Below, one piece after another: positions 54,659-63,713 of a stretch of 64,000 nt of DNA. Numbering within the stretch: the stretch's first letter is position 1; each line of letters opens with the position of its first letter. Source of the DNA: Gordonia hydrophobica NBRC 16057 (GTDB taxonomy: Bacteria; Actinomycetota; Actinomycetes; Mycobacteriales; Mycobacteriaceae). The DNA lies in the NCBI RefSeq assembly GCF_001592365.1, contig NZ_BCWU01000004.1, positions 186,001 to 250,000 of the forward strand. Direction: 5' to 3'. The translations under genes and the position numbers were made by a program. Below the pieces are notes generated by a model. The model saw only the letters and a program-made list of their open reading frames with translations. It did no database searches and was not told the origin of the DNA.

Positions 54659-55840
54659 TCAGTCGGCGCGGGCCCGTGCCGACCCCACCGCCTGCCGACA
54701 GGCGGCGTCGATCGACGCCTCCCCGGTGCCCTGCTGACAGCCGATGCTGATCTGCGCGGTGCCGTCGACCGTCACATACCAGGCGACGGACGCACCGGAT
54801 GCGGGATTCTCGCGATAGCCGATCACGCGGCGACCCGCGTAATCGAGGTCGGCGGAGAACTCGGCGACCGCGTCGTCACCCCGCTGCGCGATCCGGTTGC
54901 GCAGGCTCTCCGCGACCGACGACGGTGTGGAACCCGATCGCAGTCGGGACACCACGACGATCAACCGGCGACCATCGTCCGGGGAGGCGAACACCGCGCG
55001 GTCGGTGCCGCGCCCCTCCGTCGCCTGATCGGTCCGCAACCACGCTCCGGGGACGGCGAATTGCGCCGCTCCCACCTGCACGGTCTGTCGGTCGGGCACG
55101 GTGGCGCGCGGCCAGTGAGTCCAGGCGGCGGCCCCGATCGCGGCGACCGTCAACAGCGCCGAGACACCGGCCAGGGCGCGGCCGCTGCGGCGTCGTCTCG
55201 GGGTCGGCGGCAGCGGCAGACCGGCGAGGAGGTCGGCACCGGTCGCGAGCCGGACCCGACCGCCGAAAGCAGTGAGCCGACTTCGATCGACGACCGCCGC
55301 CCGCACGCCGAACGTGTCGTGGAGCAGGCGGACGGCACGGCCGTTGACGTCCGGATCGGGACCGTCGACGACGACGCCGCGGGTCTGCTGCAGCATCTGC
55401 CTCCAGTCGGGATCGCCGCGAATCTGATGCGGCGACGTCACCGCGCCCCGTCCCAACACCCAACGGCCGTCCTCGCGCGTCACCGTGTGTGCACTCCAAT
55501 GCTCGCCCGTCGTCGGCACGAGGCCGGTCTCGACGACGACGATCCGGGTTGCGGAATCGGCGTGCGACGCAGCGATCGCCACGGCACGGGGAATCGTCGG
55601 GCAGTGAAGGCCCACGGCGCGCAGTTCGCTCGTCATCGCTTCGGTACGGACGGGTCCCCATACGGTGGGCACCAGCACCGCCGTCCGCACGCCTGCCCGT
55701 CGGACGAGGTCCGCGAGCGTCGATCGCGCGCGGGCGCGGCGCGGCGCGGAGTCGATGTCCTCGAGTATCGGCGTCACGTCGAGGACGTGGTCGGTCACCT
55801 CGACGCGGCCGTAGGCGAGGTCGAGCACCGGCCCGGTCAC
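54659..55840 (-). CDS. Type VII secretion-associated protein, Rv3446c family
   Basis: A 393-residue protein. The N-terminal half has an actin-like/ASKHA feel (LDLAYGRVEV, AVLVPTVWGPVRTEAM, IVVVETGLVPT). One membrane helix lies at about residues 212-232 after a basic PTPRRRRSGR. The outside domain (about 240-393) contains VPGAWLRTD and YRENPASGASVAWYVTVDG. It overlaps eccC by 4 bases (GTGA), as Rv3446c lies beside eccC4. Its role in ESX-4 is unknown. Confidence 0.82.
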   Translation of the reverse strand: MTGPVLDLAYGRVEVTDHVLDVTPILEDIDSAPRRARARSTLADLVRRAGVRTAVLVPTVWGPVRTEAMTSELRAVGLHCPTIPRAVAIAASHADSATRIVVVETGLVPTTGEHWSAHTVTREDGRWVLGRGAVTSPHQIRGDPDWRQMLQQTRGVVVDGPDPDVNGRAVRLLHDTFGVRAAVVDRSRLTAFGGRVRLATGADLLAGLPLPPTPRRRRSGRALAGVSALLTVAAIGAAAWTHWPRATVPDRQTVQVGAAQFAVPGAWLRTDQATEGRGTDRAVFASPDDGRRLIVVVSRLRSGSTPSSVAESLRNRIAQRGDDAVAEFSADLDYAGRRVIGYRENPASGASVAWYVTVDGTAQISIGCQQGTGEASIDAACRQAVGSARARAD

Positions 55841-58800
55841 GACGGGTCCCCGATCGCGACCTGCACGATCTCGGGCGGATGGTTGCGGGAGATGAGCTCG
55901 CCGCGCCCCGCGGGCAGACGCTGCATCCGGTGCCGCCCGACCACGTACCCCTCGTCGGGGTCGCCGTTCATCAGCAGGACGTCGCACGAGAGGTCCCGCA
56001 GCGAGGCGATCACCGGGTCGAACAGCGCACGTCCGAGACCGCCGGAGCGACGCGTCAGGATCACGCGGAAACCGATGTCACGACCGTGGCCGAGGAGTTC
56101 GACCAGCGGAAGCAGGGCGTTCCCGGACGAGGTGGACACCAGGTCGTAGTCGTCGACGACCAGGTAGACGGTCGGGCCCGACCACCACGACCGTGCGCGC
56201 AGCTGCTCGGCGGTCACGTCGTCGCCCGGCAGTCGTGCCTCGAAGAACTCGGCGAGCTCGGCCATCATCGGGCGCGCCGTGCGATCCGAGCTGGCGTAAC
56301 CGCCGAGGTAGTCCTCCGGCACCGCACCCAGCAGACCGCGACGGTAGTCGACGAGGACCACCTTCACCTCATCCGGCGCACCGCTGCCGACGATGCCCCG
56401 CACCACGGTTCGCAGCATCTCCGTCTTGCCCGACTCCACGTCGGCGAACACGAGCAGGTGCGGTTCGGCGTCGAAATCGAGCAGACACGGCCCCAGGTCC
56501 GTCTCCGACAGTCCCAGCGGAATCCGCCCCTGCGACGGAGAGACGGTCAGCTCGTCGAAACCGACGGTGCGCGCCAGGGTCCGCACCCGCGGCGCCGCTC
56601 GCCCGCCGAATCGCTCGGCGACGTCCGCGACCAGGCTCGCGGTGCCAGTGGACACCGTCGTGGCGTCCGGGACACCGTCGATCCGCGGCAGCGCCACCAG
56701 CAGGTGTTTCTCCTCCGCGGTGAGTCCGCGGCCGGGACGCCCGACGGGAACGCCCGCGGCCGCCCGTCGACTCATCTCGGAATCGAGCGCATCGCCGAGC
56801 CGCAGTTCGATCCGCCCGGTCATGAGATCCTTCATCGCCGGACGGATCTCGCCCCAGCGGGACGCCGCGACGATCACGTGGATCCCGTACGCCAGTCCGC
56901 CGGACACCAAGGCGTTGACCTTGTCCTCCAGGATCTCGAAGTCGGCGCGCAGCACACCGATGCCGTCGATGACGAGGAAGACGTCGCCGAACGGGTCGTC
57001 GGCGAATCTCCCTTCCGCCCGCGCCGCCCGGTACTCGCGCATGCTTTCGATGCCGTGGTCGGCGAAGATCTGCTCCCGCCGAGCCACGACACCGTCGATC
57101 TCGGCGAGCGTCCGCCGGATGGTGTCGAGCTGGGTCTTGGTCGCCACTGCTCCGACGTGCGGAAGCCCGGCCAGCGCACTCAGCGTGCCGCCGCCGAAAT
57201 CGAGACAGTAGAACTGAGTCTGCTCCGGGGTGTGCGTCAGCGCGGCGCCGCAGATCAGCGTCCGCAGCGTGGTGGACTTGCCCGACTGCGGTCCGCCGAC
57301 CACGGCCACGTGACCGCCCGCACCGGAGACGTCGAGCCAGGCGACGTCGCGCCGCTGCTCGTACGGCCGGTCGATGACGCCGTACGGGATGGCCAGCCCG
57401 CCGGAGTCGGCGACCGGCGTCAGGGCGTCGAGCGTGGTCGCGGCCTCCAGCGGTGGGAGCCACACCTGATGCGGCGCACGACCGTGGCCCGCGATCGCCT
57501 CGATCAGCGTCGCCAGCACCGTAGCGCCGCTGGAGTCGTCGGCGCGCTCGTCGTCGACGACGTCTCGCTCGGGGATCGGAACGTCGGCGGTGGTGAATGG
57601 GATCGGCGCAGTGCCGGCCGCTGCGCTCCCCGCGCCCCGGCCGTCGACGGTCGCGGGCGGGTGGTACCGACCGGACACGAAGCAGGTGTTGAAGCGTGTC
57701 GGGGTCGCCGAGTCGCACTTCAGGTACGCCGCGCCCGGCGAGTTCGGTAGGTGATAGGCGTCCGGGACGCCGAGCACCGTGCGGGACTCGTTGGCCGAGA
57801 AGGTCTTCAGACCGATCCGGTACGACAGATGGCTGTCCAGGCCGCGCAGCCTGCTCTCCTCCAATCGCTGGGAGGCGAGGAGCAGGTGGATGTGCAGTGA
57901 CCGCCCCAGTCGGCCGATCGCGACGAACAGGTCGGCGAACTCGGGTTTCTGGGCGAGCAGTTCGGAGAACTCGTCGACGACGATGAACAGGGCGGGCAGC
58001 GGGTCCAGCGGCGCACCCGCCGCGCGCGCATCCTCGTAGTCGGTGACGTTCGCGAAGTTGCCCGCCGCGCGCAGCAGTTCCTGACGACGGTTCAGTTCCC
58101 CGGACAGTGCGTCGGCCATGCGGTCGACCATCGCCAACTCCTGTTCCAGGTTGGTGATGACAGCGGCTACATGCATTGACTGCTCTAATCCGAGAAACGT
58201 GGCCCCACCTTTGAAGTCCACGAGCACCAGATTCAGCTCGTCCGGCGAATGGGTGGCGATGAGCGCCAGCACCAGCGTTCTGAGCAGTTCCGATTTACCC
58301 GAACCCGTGGCACCGATGCACAGACCGTGCGGCCCCATGCCGCCGTGCGCGCTCTCTTTCAGATCGAGGTGAACGGGAGCACCGTCGGGCGTGTAACCGA
58401 TCGGGACGCGGAGCCGATCGCGTCCGCTCCGCCCGCGCCAGCCCGCCTGCGGCGTGAACCCTCCGGCGTCCGGGATCCCCAGCAGCGCAGGCAGTCCGGG
58501 GTCGGCGGCGACGAGCGGAGTGTCGAGATCGAGCATCGCGTCGAACGACGCGAGGCGGTAGCGCGCGAGCCGCCGTGCCACCGCCTCCGCGTCCGCCGCA
58601 ACCAACCGGTCGACGACGGCGAAGTCCTCGAGGCCGGCGGCCGTGCGGGCCGCGATCCGCTCGCCGAGCACCACCAGCTGCAGCCCGCGCTGTGCGGCGA
58701 GCGGGCTGGGCGCGTCGCCGAGACCGATCACCGTGACGCCGTCCAGACCTGCGCCGCCGATCAACTCGTCCTCGACGTCAACGGCGTCGGTGTCCACCAC

Positions 58801-59769
58801 CACCAGCAGATGGGTCGACGCCTGCGAGTCTGCCGTTCGGCTGAATCCGACCCGCGCCGACAGGTCGTCGTCCAGGTCCGCAGCGAGGGCGGCGAGGGTG
58901 GGATACACCATTCGGGCCGCGCCGAGGGCGTCGCGGCGGACCGGATGCCCGACGTGCGGCAACCACTTGATCCAGTCCCAGGCGCTGTCGAGCGGATCAT
59001 CGGCGACCACCGCGATCCGCAAGTGATCGGGTCCGTGGAAGACGGCCAGCTGGCAGAGCATCGCGCGCAGCAGCCCGTATGCCTCGTCGTGCGGACCGCC
59101 GATGCTCACCGCCGGAAAGCTGCGGAGCGCGACGGCGGTCGGCAGGTCGTCCACGGCCGCATGCGCCGCGGCGAATCGGCGGAGCGCCAGCGCCGACACC
59201 GGCTCCAGGTCGTCGCTCGGCGGCGTCTCGGGCGGCACCAATGCCGTCGCCAACCGGTGGCTGCCCAGCCCCACTCGGACCTGGCCGAAGTCGTCGTCGG
59301 ACAGGCGCCGCTCCCACATCCGCCGGGCGCCGACGAAGCCCAGCAGCGCGCTGGGCTCGGGGTGCAGCCACCAGGCCGCCTCACGTTGCTGAGCGGCGGT
59401 GTCGGCGACCGTTTCGCGCAGTTGTCCGAGGTGACGGAGGTAGTCCTTCCGGGTCTCGTTGAGCTCCGCCGCGCGTTGGGGTCCGCCGCGACCGCCGGAG
59501 GCGAACATGCCGACCATCGACATGACCATCATCAGCGGAAACATCATGAACAGCGGATTGCTGAGCGCACCCGCCCCGCCGGTCACGAACATCATCCCGA
59601 CCATCCCGACGACGGCCACGACCATCACGACGGGCAGCAACCGGATCAGCATGCTGGGCGGTACGCCGCGCGAGAGTTCCGGCGGCCCGGTGAGCTCGAG
59701 TTCGCCCTCCGCTGCCTCCGGCACAGCCACCCGCGGTCGACGTGCGAATCCGATTGTTGCACTGCTCAT
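55837..59769 (-). CDS. eccC4: ESX-4 type VII secretion motor ATPase EccC4
   Basis: A 1310-residue FtsK/SpoIIIE-like translocase. Two membrane helices (about 41-62 and 70-91) anchor it. Three ATPase domains follow: Walker A GATGSGKSE near residue 487, GGPQSGKST near 823 and ADVESGKTE near 1106. Walker B residues are seen in LFIVVDEFSELL and LVIDGIG. The first domain usually drives transport, and the third binds substrate signals. It is divergent from eccD4 with a palindrome between. Fusion of both EccC halves in one chain is normal for ESX-4. Confidence 0.94.
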   Translation of the reverse strand: MSSATIGFARRPRVAVPEAAEGELELTGPPELSRGVPPSMLIRLLPVVMVVAVVGMVGMMFVTGGAGALSNPLFMMFPLMMVMSMVGMFASGGRGGPQRAAELNETRKDYLRHLGQLRETVADTAAQQREAAWWLHPEPSALLGFVGARRMWERRLSDDDFGQVRVGLGSHRLATALVPPETPPSDDLEPVSALALRRFAAAHAAVDDLPTAVALRSFPAVSIGGPHDEAYGLLRAMLCQLAVFHGPDHLRIAVVADDPLDSAWDWIKWLPHVGHPVRRDALGAARMVYPTLAALAADLDDDLSARVGFSRTADSQASTHLLVVVDTDAVDVEDELIGGAGLDGVTVIGLGDAPSPLAAQRGLQLVVLGERIAARTAAGLEDFAVVDRLVAADAEAVARRLARYRLASFDAMLDLDTPLVAADPGLPALLGIPDAGGFTPQAGWRGRSGRDRLRVPIGYTPDGAPVHLDLKESAHGGMGPHGLCIGATGSGKSELLRTLVLALIATHSPDELNLVLVDFKGGATFLGLEQSMHVAAVITNLEQELAMVDRMADALSGELNRRQELLRAAGNFANVTDYEDARAAGAPLDPLPALFIVVDEFSELLAQKPEFADLFVAIGRLGRSLHIHLLLASQRLEESRLRGLDSHLSYRIGLKTFSANESRTVLGVPDAYHLPNSPGAAYLKCDSATPTRFNTCFVSGRYHPPATVDGRGAGSAAAGTAPIPFTTADVPIPERDVVDDERADDSSGATVLATLIEAIAGHGRAPHQVWLPPLEAATTLDALTPVADSGGLAIPYGVIDRPYEQRRDVAWLDVSGAGGHVAVVGGPQSGKSTTLRTLICGAALTHTPEQTQFYCLDFGGGTLSALAGLPHVGAVATKTQLDTIRRTLAEIDGVVARREQIFADHGIESMREYRAARAEGRFADDPFGDVFLVIDGIGVLRADFEILEDKVNALVSGGLAYGIHVIVAASRWGEIRPAMKDLMTGRIELRLGDALDSEMSRRAAAGVPVGRPGRGLTAEEKHLLVALPRIDGVPDATTVSTGTASLVADVAERFGGRAAPRVRTLARTVGFDELTVSPSQGRIPLGLSETDLGPCLLDFDAEPHLLVFADVESGKTEMLRTVVRGIVGSGAPDEVKVVLVDYRRGLLGAVPEDYLGGYASSDRTARPMMAELAEFFEARLPGDDVTAEQLRARSWWSGPTVYLVVDDYDLVSTSSGNALLPLVELLGHGRDIGFRVILTRRSGGLGRALFDPVIASLRDLSCDVLLMNGDPDEGYVVGRHRMQRLPAGRGELISRNHPPEIVQVAIGDPS

Positions 59770-59790
59770 CTGAGCCCCCAGCGTCTTGAC

Positions 59791-59811
59791 CGCCCGATCC
59801 GAGATCGGGCG
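59791..59811. promoter_or_regulatory. Palindrome between divergent eccC4 and eccD4
   Basis: CGCCCGATC-CGA-GATCGGGCG is a perfect 9-bp inverted repeat with a 3-nt centre, 21 bp before eccC4. It may be an operator for the whole ESX-4 locus or a short hairpin. Confidence 0.5.
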
Positions 59812-59922
59812 ATTTCCCCCATTTGTCGCACTGACGGCTTCCCGTCGTGATTAGGTCGACGGCATCCTCGCCGCAGCGCGATGGATGATTTTTTACCAGG
59901 AACCTTGGGGGAAGGTGACGAA

Positions 59923-61368
59923 ATGACCGTTTCGACAGAACCGGAGCTGGTCCGGATCTCGATTCTCGGCGGGACCACGCAACTCGATTCCGGGTTGCCC
60001 GCACACGTCCCGCTCGCAGCGCTGATACCCGACCTGCTCGGCGCGCTCCGCGTCAGTCACGACGGCACGCCCGCCGCCTGGACACTGGGCCGGATCGACG
60101 GATCACGCCTCGCACCGGCGGAGACGCTGGCCCAGGCCGGTGTTCTCGACGGCGATCTGCTGATCGTCCGCGCTGATCGCGCTGACGCCCGATCGCCGCT
60201 GGTCGACGACGTCGCCGACGGTGTCGCCGCCGCGCTCCGGCACGATCGCCCGGGCTGGACGGCGGCGTCGTCACGCCGAATCGGCTACGCACTGTTCATC
60301 GTCGGCCTATTGGCCGCAGTCCCCGCGGGGCGGGTGGCCGCCACCGACGACCGTCCGGCCGTGCTCGCGACCGCGGCGATCGGCGCGACCGTCCTGCTGA
60401 CCGTGGCACTAACCGCTCGGCGCCTCGGGACCGATCCTCGGACCGGGACGGCAGCGACGATCGGCGCCGCCGTGTTGGGTGCGCTGACCGCCTCGATCCT
60501 GGTTCCCACGGTCGGCGCCGGTGCGCAGGTGGCGCTGGCTGCGGCCGCCGCCGGAACGATCGCGACCGTCGGGCATCGCGTCGTCGGTCATGCCCCCGCC
60601 GTGCACGTCGCCATCGCGACCGGAGCGGTCCTCGCCACCGCTGCGGGCGGTCTCGCCGCCCTGTGGCCGCGGCCCGCCGGGGACATCGCCGCCGTGGTCG
60701 CGGTGCTCGCCGTTGTAGTGGTCCTGCTGGCGCCCCGCGCCGCGATCGCGCTGGGCCGACTCCCCCTGCCCACCGTGCCGACCCTGCCGCCGGATCCGGC
60801 GGCACAGGACGAGCCGTCGCAGGTCGACGGGGTGGATGCGTTGCGCTTGGCCGATCGCGATCCGATCGGTGCCATCGCCGAACTCGCCCTCGGCGATCTG
60901 CGGACGGTGGCCGACCGTGCTGCGACGACGGCAGCGATCCTCACCGGGATCCTGGCCGGGGCGACGGTCGTGTGCGCACTGGCGACCGTCGTCGTCGCGG
61001 CCTCCGCCGACGGCTCGACGGTGGCGCTCGTGTTCAGCGCGTGCACGGTGGCCGCGGTGGCCGGACGCGGACGCACCCACGCGGATCGACTCCACTCGGC
61101 CATCGTGGTCGTCGGCGCGGGCGTCACCGCCGTCCTCGCACCCCTCGCGGTCCTCGTCGCCGGGACCGGGCCCAGTGCGTTCACCGTGTTCGCCGCGGTG
61201 GTGGCCGTCGCGGTCGGCGCGCTGCTGCTCGGCACCGTCGCGGCGGGCGGCGACTACTCGCCGCCGGCCGTCCGCGCCGCGGAGATCGTCGAGTACGCGG
61301 TGCTGGTGTCCCTGGTCCCGCTGCTGCTGTGGGTGCTCGGCGTGTACCAGACCATCCGTCACCTGTGA
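59923..61368 (+). CDS. eccD4: ESX-4 membrane channel protein EccD4
   Basis: A 481-residue protein with an N-terminal ubiquitin-like domain (about 8-88, VRISILGGTTQLDSGLP, LLIVRADR) and about eleven membrane helices. This is the channel-forming EccD layout. ATG 59923 is preferred over 59881 because GGGGGAAGG lies about 8 nt upstream. Its stop overlaps the mycP4 start (TGATG). It corresponds to Rv3448. Confidence 0.9.
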   Translation: MTVSTEPELVRISILGGTTQLDSGLPAHVPLAALIPDLLGALRVSHDGTPAAWTLGRIDGSRLAPAETLAQAGVLDGDLLIVRADRADARSPLVDDVADGVAAALRHDRPGWTAASSRRIGYALFIVGLLAAVPAGRVAATDDRPAVLATAAIGATVLLTVALTARRLGTDPRTGTAATIGAAVLGALTASILVPTVGAGAQVALAAAAAGTIATVGHRVVGHAPAVHVAIATGAVLATAAGGLAALWPRPAGDIAAVVAVLAVVVVLLAPRAAIALGRLPLPTVPTLPPDPAAQDEPSQVDGVDALRLADRDPIGAIAELALGDLRTVADRAATTAAILTGILAGATVVCALATVVVAASADGSTVALVFSACTVAAVAGRGRTHADRLHSAIVVVGAGVTAVLAPLAVLVAGTGPSAFTVFAAVVAVAVGALLLGTVAAGGDYSPPAVRAAEIVEYAVLVSLVPLLLWVLGVYQTIRHL

Positions 61369-62651
61369 TGCGCACACTAATCACCACTGCCACCGCGATC
61401 GCCGTGTTGTGGTCCGCGTGCGGGATCGGCGTCGCAGCGGCCGCGCCACCCGAACCCACCGAACAGCGTGCGAAGTGCGCGGTCGCGACCACCGCGACCA
61501 CCACCGACGCGCCGGCCGGGCATCGATTGCTCGGTCTCGAGGCCGCGCATCGGTTCAGTACGGGCGCGGGCGTCAAGGTCGCCGTCATCGACACCGGTGT
61601 GGACCCGCACCCACGGCTGCCGCGGGTGATCGCGGGCGGCGACTTCGTCAGCGACGGCGACGGGCTGTCCGACTGCGATGCCCACGGCACCCTTGTCGCC
61701 GGCGTGATCGCGGGCCGGCCCTCCGCGGCCGACGACTTCGTCGGCGTCGCACCGGACGCGACGATCATCTCGATCCGGCAGTCGAGCGGCGCGTTCAGCG
61801 CCAAGCGGCCCGACCGCGGGGCGGCCGTGGTCGGCGCAGGCTACGGCCCGATCGAGACGCTGGCGGCCGCCGTCGATCGTGCGGTCGAGCTGGGCGCACA
61901 GGTCGTCAACATCTCCGAGGTCGCGTGCACCGCGCCCGGCGACACCTCCGGCGACCGAGTTCTGACCGCCGCGCTGACACGGGCGCGCACCAAGGATGTG
62001 GTCGTGGTCGTGGCGGCGGGCAACCTCACCGACACCACCGCCTGTCGCGAACAGAATCCGGCCGGCGCGGCATCGTCCGCGACTGCGCGTGCGCAGGTCC
62101 GCACGTCGGTGACCCCGGCACGGCTGTCGCCGCTGGTGTTGGCGGTGGGCGCCGTCGAACCGACCGGGACGCCTGCGCCGTTCAGCCTCCGAGGGCCGTG
62201 GGTCGGGGTGGCCGCGCCCGGCACCGACGTGGTGAGCGTGGCCCCCGGACCGGGCGGGGCACGGTTGGTCGACGGCCTGCGCACCGCTGAGGGTACGGCG
62301 CCGCTCGCAGGCACCAGTTACGCCGCACCGTACGTCAGCGGGCTCGCCGCGCTGATCCGCTCGCGTCATCCGCGGGCCTCCGCCACCGAGGTAGTCGCGC
62401 AGATCGTGCGGACCGCGCACGGCGGCGGCCACGACGCCGCGGTCGGCAGCGGAGTCATCGATCCGGTCGCCGCGGTCGCGACGCCGCCGATCCCGGTCGC
62501 CGATCCGGTCGTCGCCACGCCGCGACGGTTCGCACCACCGACGCCGGTACCGAACACCGACTCGGGACTGTCGCTGGTTGTCGGCGGTGTCGCGCTCTCG
62601 GCCGCCTGCCTGGCCGGTCTTTGGCTGGTTAAGCGCAGGCGTCCGTCATGA
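61368..62651 (+). CDS. mycP4: ESX-4 mycosin protease MycP4
   Basis: A 427-residue subtilisin-like membrane protease. A signal peptide (about 1-26) is followed by the catalytic triad D75 (AVIDTGVDP), H106 (DAHGTLVAGVIAG) and S317 (AGTSYAAPYVSGLAAL), with oxyanion N219 (AAGNLTD). A proline-rich linker leads to one C-terminal membrane helix (about 398-420) and a basic KRRRPS end. All catalytic residues are kept. In mycobacteria eccB4 lies next; here a terminator and ispH follow. Confidence 0.93.
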   Translation: MRTLITTATAIAVLWSACGIGVAAAAPPEPTEQRAKCAVATTATTTDAPAGHRLLGLEAAHRFSTGAGVKVAVIDTGVDPHPRLPRVIAGGDFVSDGDGLSDCDAHGTLVAGVIAGRPSAADDFVGVAPDATIISIRQSSGAFSAKRPDRGAAVVGAGYGPIETLAAAVDRAVELGAQVVNISEVACTAPGDTSGDRVLTAALTRARTKDVVVVVAAGNLTDTTACREQNPAGAASSATARAQVRTSVTPARLSPLVLAVGAVEPTGTPAPFSLRGPWVGVAAPGTDVVSVAPGPGGARLVDGLRTAEGTAPLAGTSYAAPYVSGLAALIRSRHPRASATEVVAQIVRTAHGGGHDAAVGSGVIDPVAAVATPPIPVADPVVATPRRFAPPTPVPNTDSGLSLVVGGVALSAACLAGLWLVKRRRPS

Positions 62652-62656
62652 CAAAT

Positions 62657-62705
62657 TTCTCGGCTCCCGAACCCGACGATCAGGTCGGTTCGGGAGCCGA
62701 GAAAA
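62657..62705. terminator. Bidirectional terminator between mycP4 and ispH
   Basis: TTTCTCGGCTCCCGAACC pairs perfectly with GGTTCGGGAGCCGAGAAA (18 bp, 13-nt loop) between convergent genes. A/T-rich flanks on both sides suit termination in both directions. Confidence 0.8.
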
Positions 62706-62725
62706 TTACGTGCGTCTGACGTGGG

Positions 62726-63679
62726 TCAGCGCGTGGTACGTGCCGGGCGCAACTCCCGCGGCAACGCGAAGGTCAGGGTCTCCTCCGCCGTCGTGACGGT
62801 CTCGACGTCCTGGTAGCCGTGCTCGGCCAGCAGGTCGAGCACCCCGCGCACCAGGACCTCGGGCACCGACGCGCCCGAGGTGATGCCGACGGTGTTCACG
62901 CCCTCGAGCCAGGACAGATCGATGTCTCGGGCGTAGTCGACCAGGTACGAGGCCTGCGCACCGTTCTGCAGCGCCACCTCCACCAACCGCTGCGAGTTCG
63001 ACGAGTTCTGCGAGCCGACGACGATCACCAGGTCGCACTTCGGTGCCATCGCCTTCACCGCGACCTGACGGTTCTGGGTGGCGTAGCAGATGTCGTCCGA
63101 CGGCGGATCGTTCAACAGCGGGAACTTCTCCCGCAGCCGCTTGACCGTCTCCATCGTCTCGTCCACCGACAGCGTGGTCTGTGAGAGCCAGATGACGCGC
63201 TCCTCGTCCCGCACCGTCACCGAGTCGACGGCGTCCGGCCCGTCCACCACCTGGATGTGCTGGGGCGCCTCCCCCGCGGTGCCTTCCACCTCTTCGTGAC
63301 CCTCGTGCCCGATCAGGACGATGTCGTAGTCGTCGCGCGCGAACCGCTTGGCCTCCTGGTGCACCTTGGTGACCAGCGGGCAGGTGGCGTCGATGGTGCG
63401 CAGCTGCCGCTCCGCGGCGTTCTTGTGCACTTCCGGCGAGACACCGTGCGCGGAGAACACCACGGTGGCGCCTTCGGGCACCTCATCGGTCTCGTCGACG
63501 AAGATCGCCCCGCGCTCCTGCAGGGTCTCGACCACATGACGGTTGTGAACGATCTCCTTGCGGACGTAAACCGGCGCGCCGTGCTTGTCGAGGGTCCGCT
63601 CGACTGTTTCCACGGCCCGGTCGACGCCTGCACAATAACCACGGGGCGACGCGAGAAGGACGCGCTTACTATCAGCCAT
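62726..63679 (-). CDS. ispH: 4-hydroxy-3-methylbut-2-enyl diphosphate reductase IspH
   Basis: A 317-residue iron-sulphur enzyme making IPP and DMAPP in the last step of the MEP isoprenoid pathway. The three cluster cysteines are C16 ([13 protein letters not shown]), C100 ([11 protein letters not shown]) and C198 ([11 protein letters not shown]). [15 protein letters not shown] and [13 protein letters not shown] complete the site. ATG 63679 has TACGCT 7 nt upstream, so the mRNA is probably leaderless. It corresponds to Rv1110, so synteny with the Rv3391-Rv3449 block ends at mycP4. Confidence 0.96.
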   Translation of the reverse strand: MADSKRVLLASPRGYCAGVDRAVETVERTLDKHGAPVYVRKEIVHNRHVVETLQERGAIFVDETDEVPEGATVVFSAHGVSPEVHKNAAERQLRTIDATCPLVTKVHQEAKRFARDDYDIVLIGHEGHEEVEGTAGEAPQHIQVVDGPDAVDSVTVRDEERVIWLSQTTLSVDETMETVKRLREKFPLLNDPPSDDICYATQNRQVAVKAMAPKCDLVIVVGSQNSSNSQRLVEVALQNGAQASYLVDYARDIDLSWLEGVNTVGITSGASVPEVLVRGVLDLLAEHGYQDVETVTTAEETLTFALPRELRPARTTR

Positions 63680-63686
63680 GAGCCCC

Positions 63687-63692
63687 AGCGTA
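63687..63692 (-). promoter_or_regulatory. -10 element of ispH
   Basis: On the minus strand TACGCT is followed by 7 nt and the ATG start, the leaderless pattern. Confidence 0.45.
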
Positions 63693-63713
63693 CGTCTGTG
63701 AGACAGTATTTAC

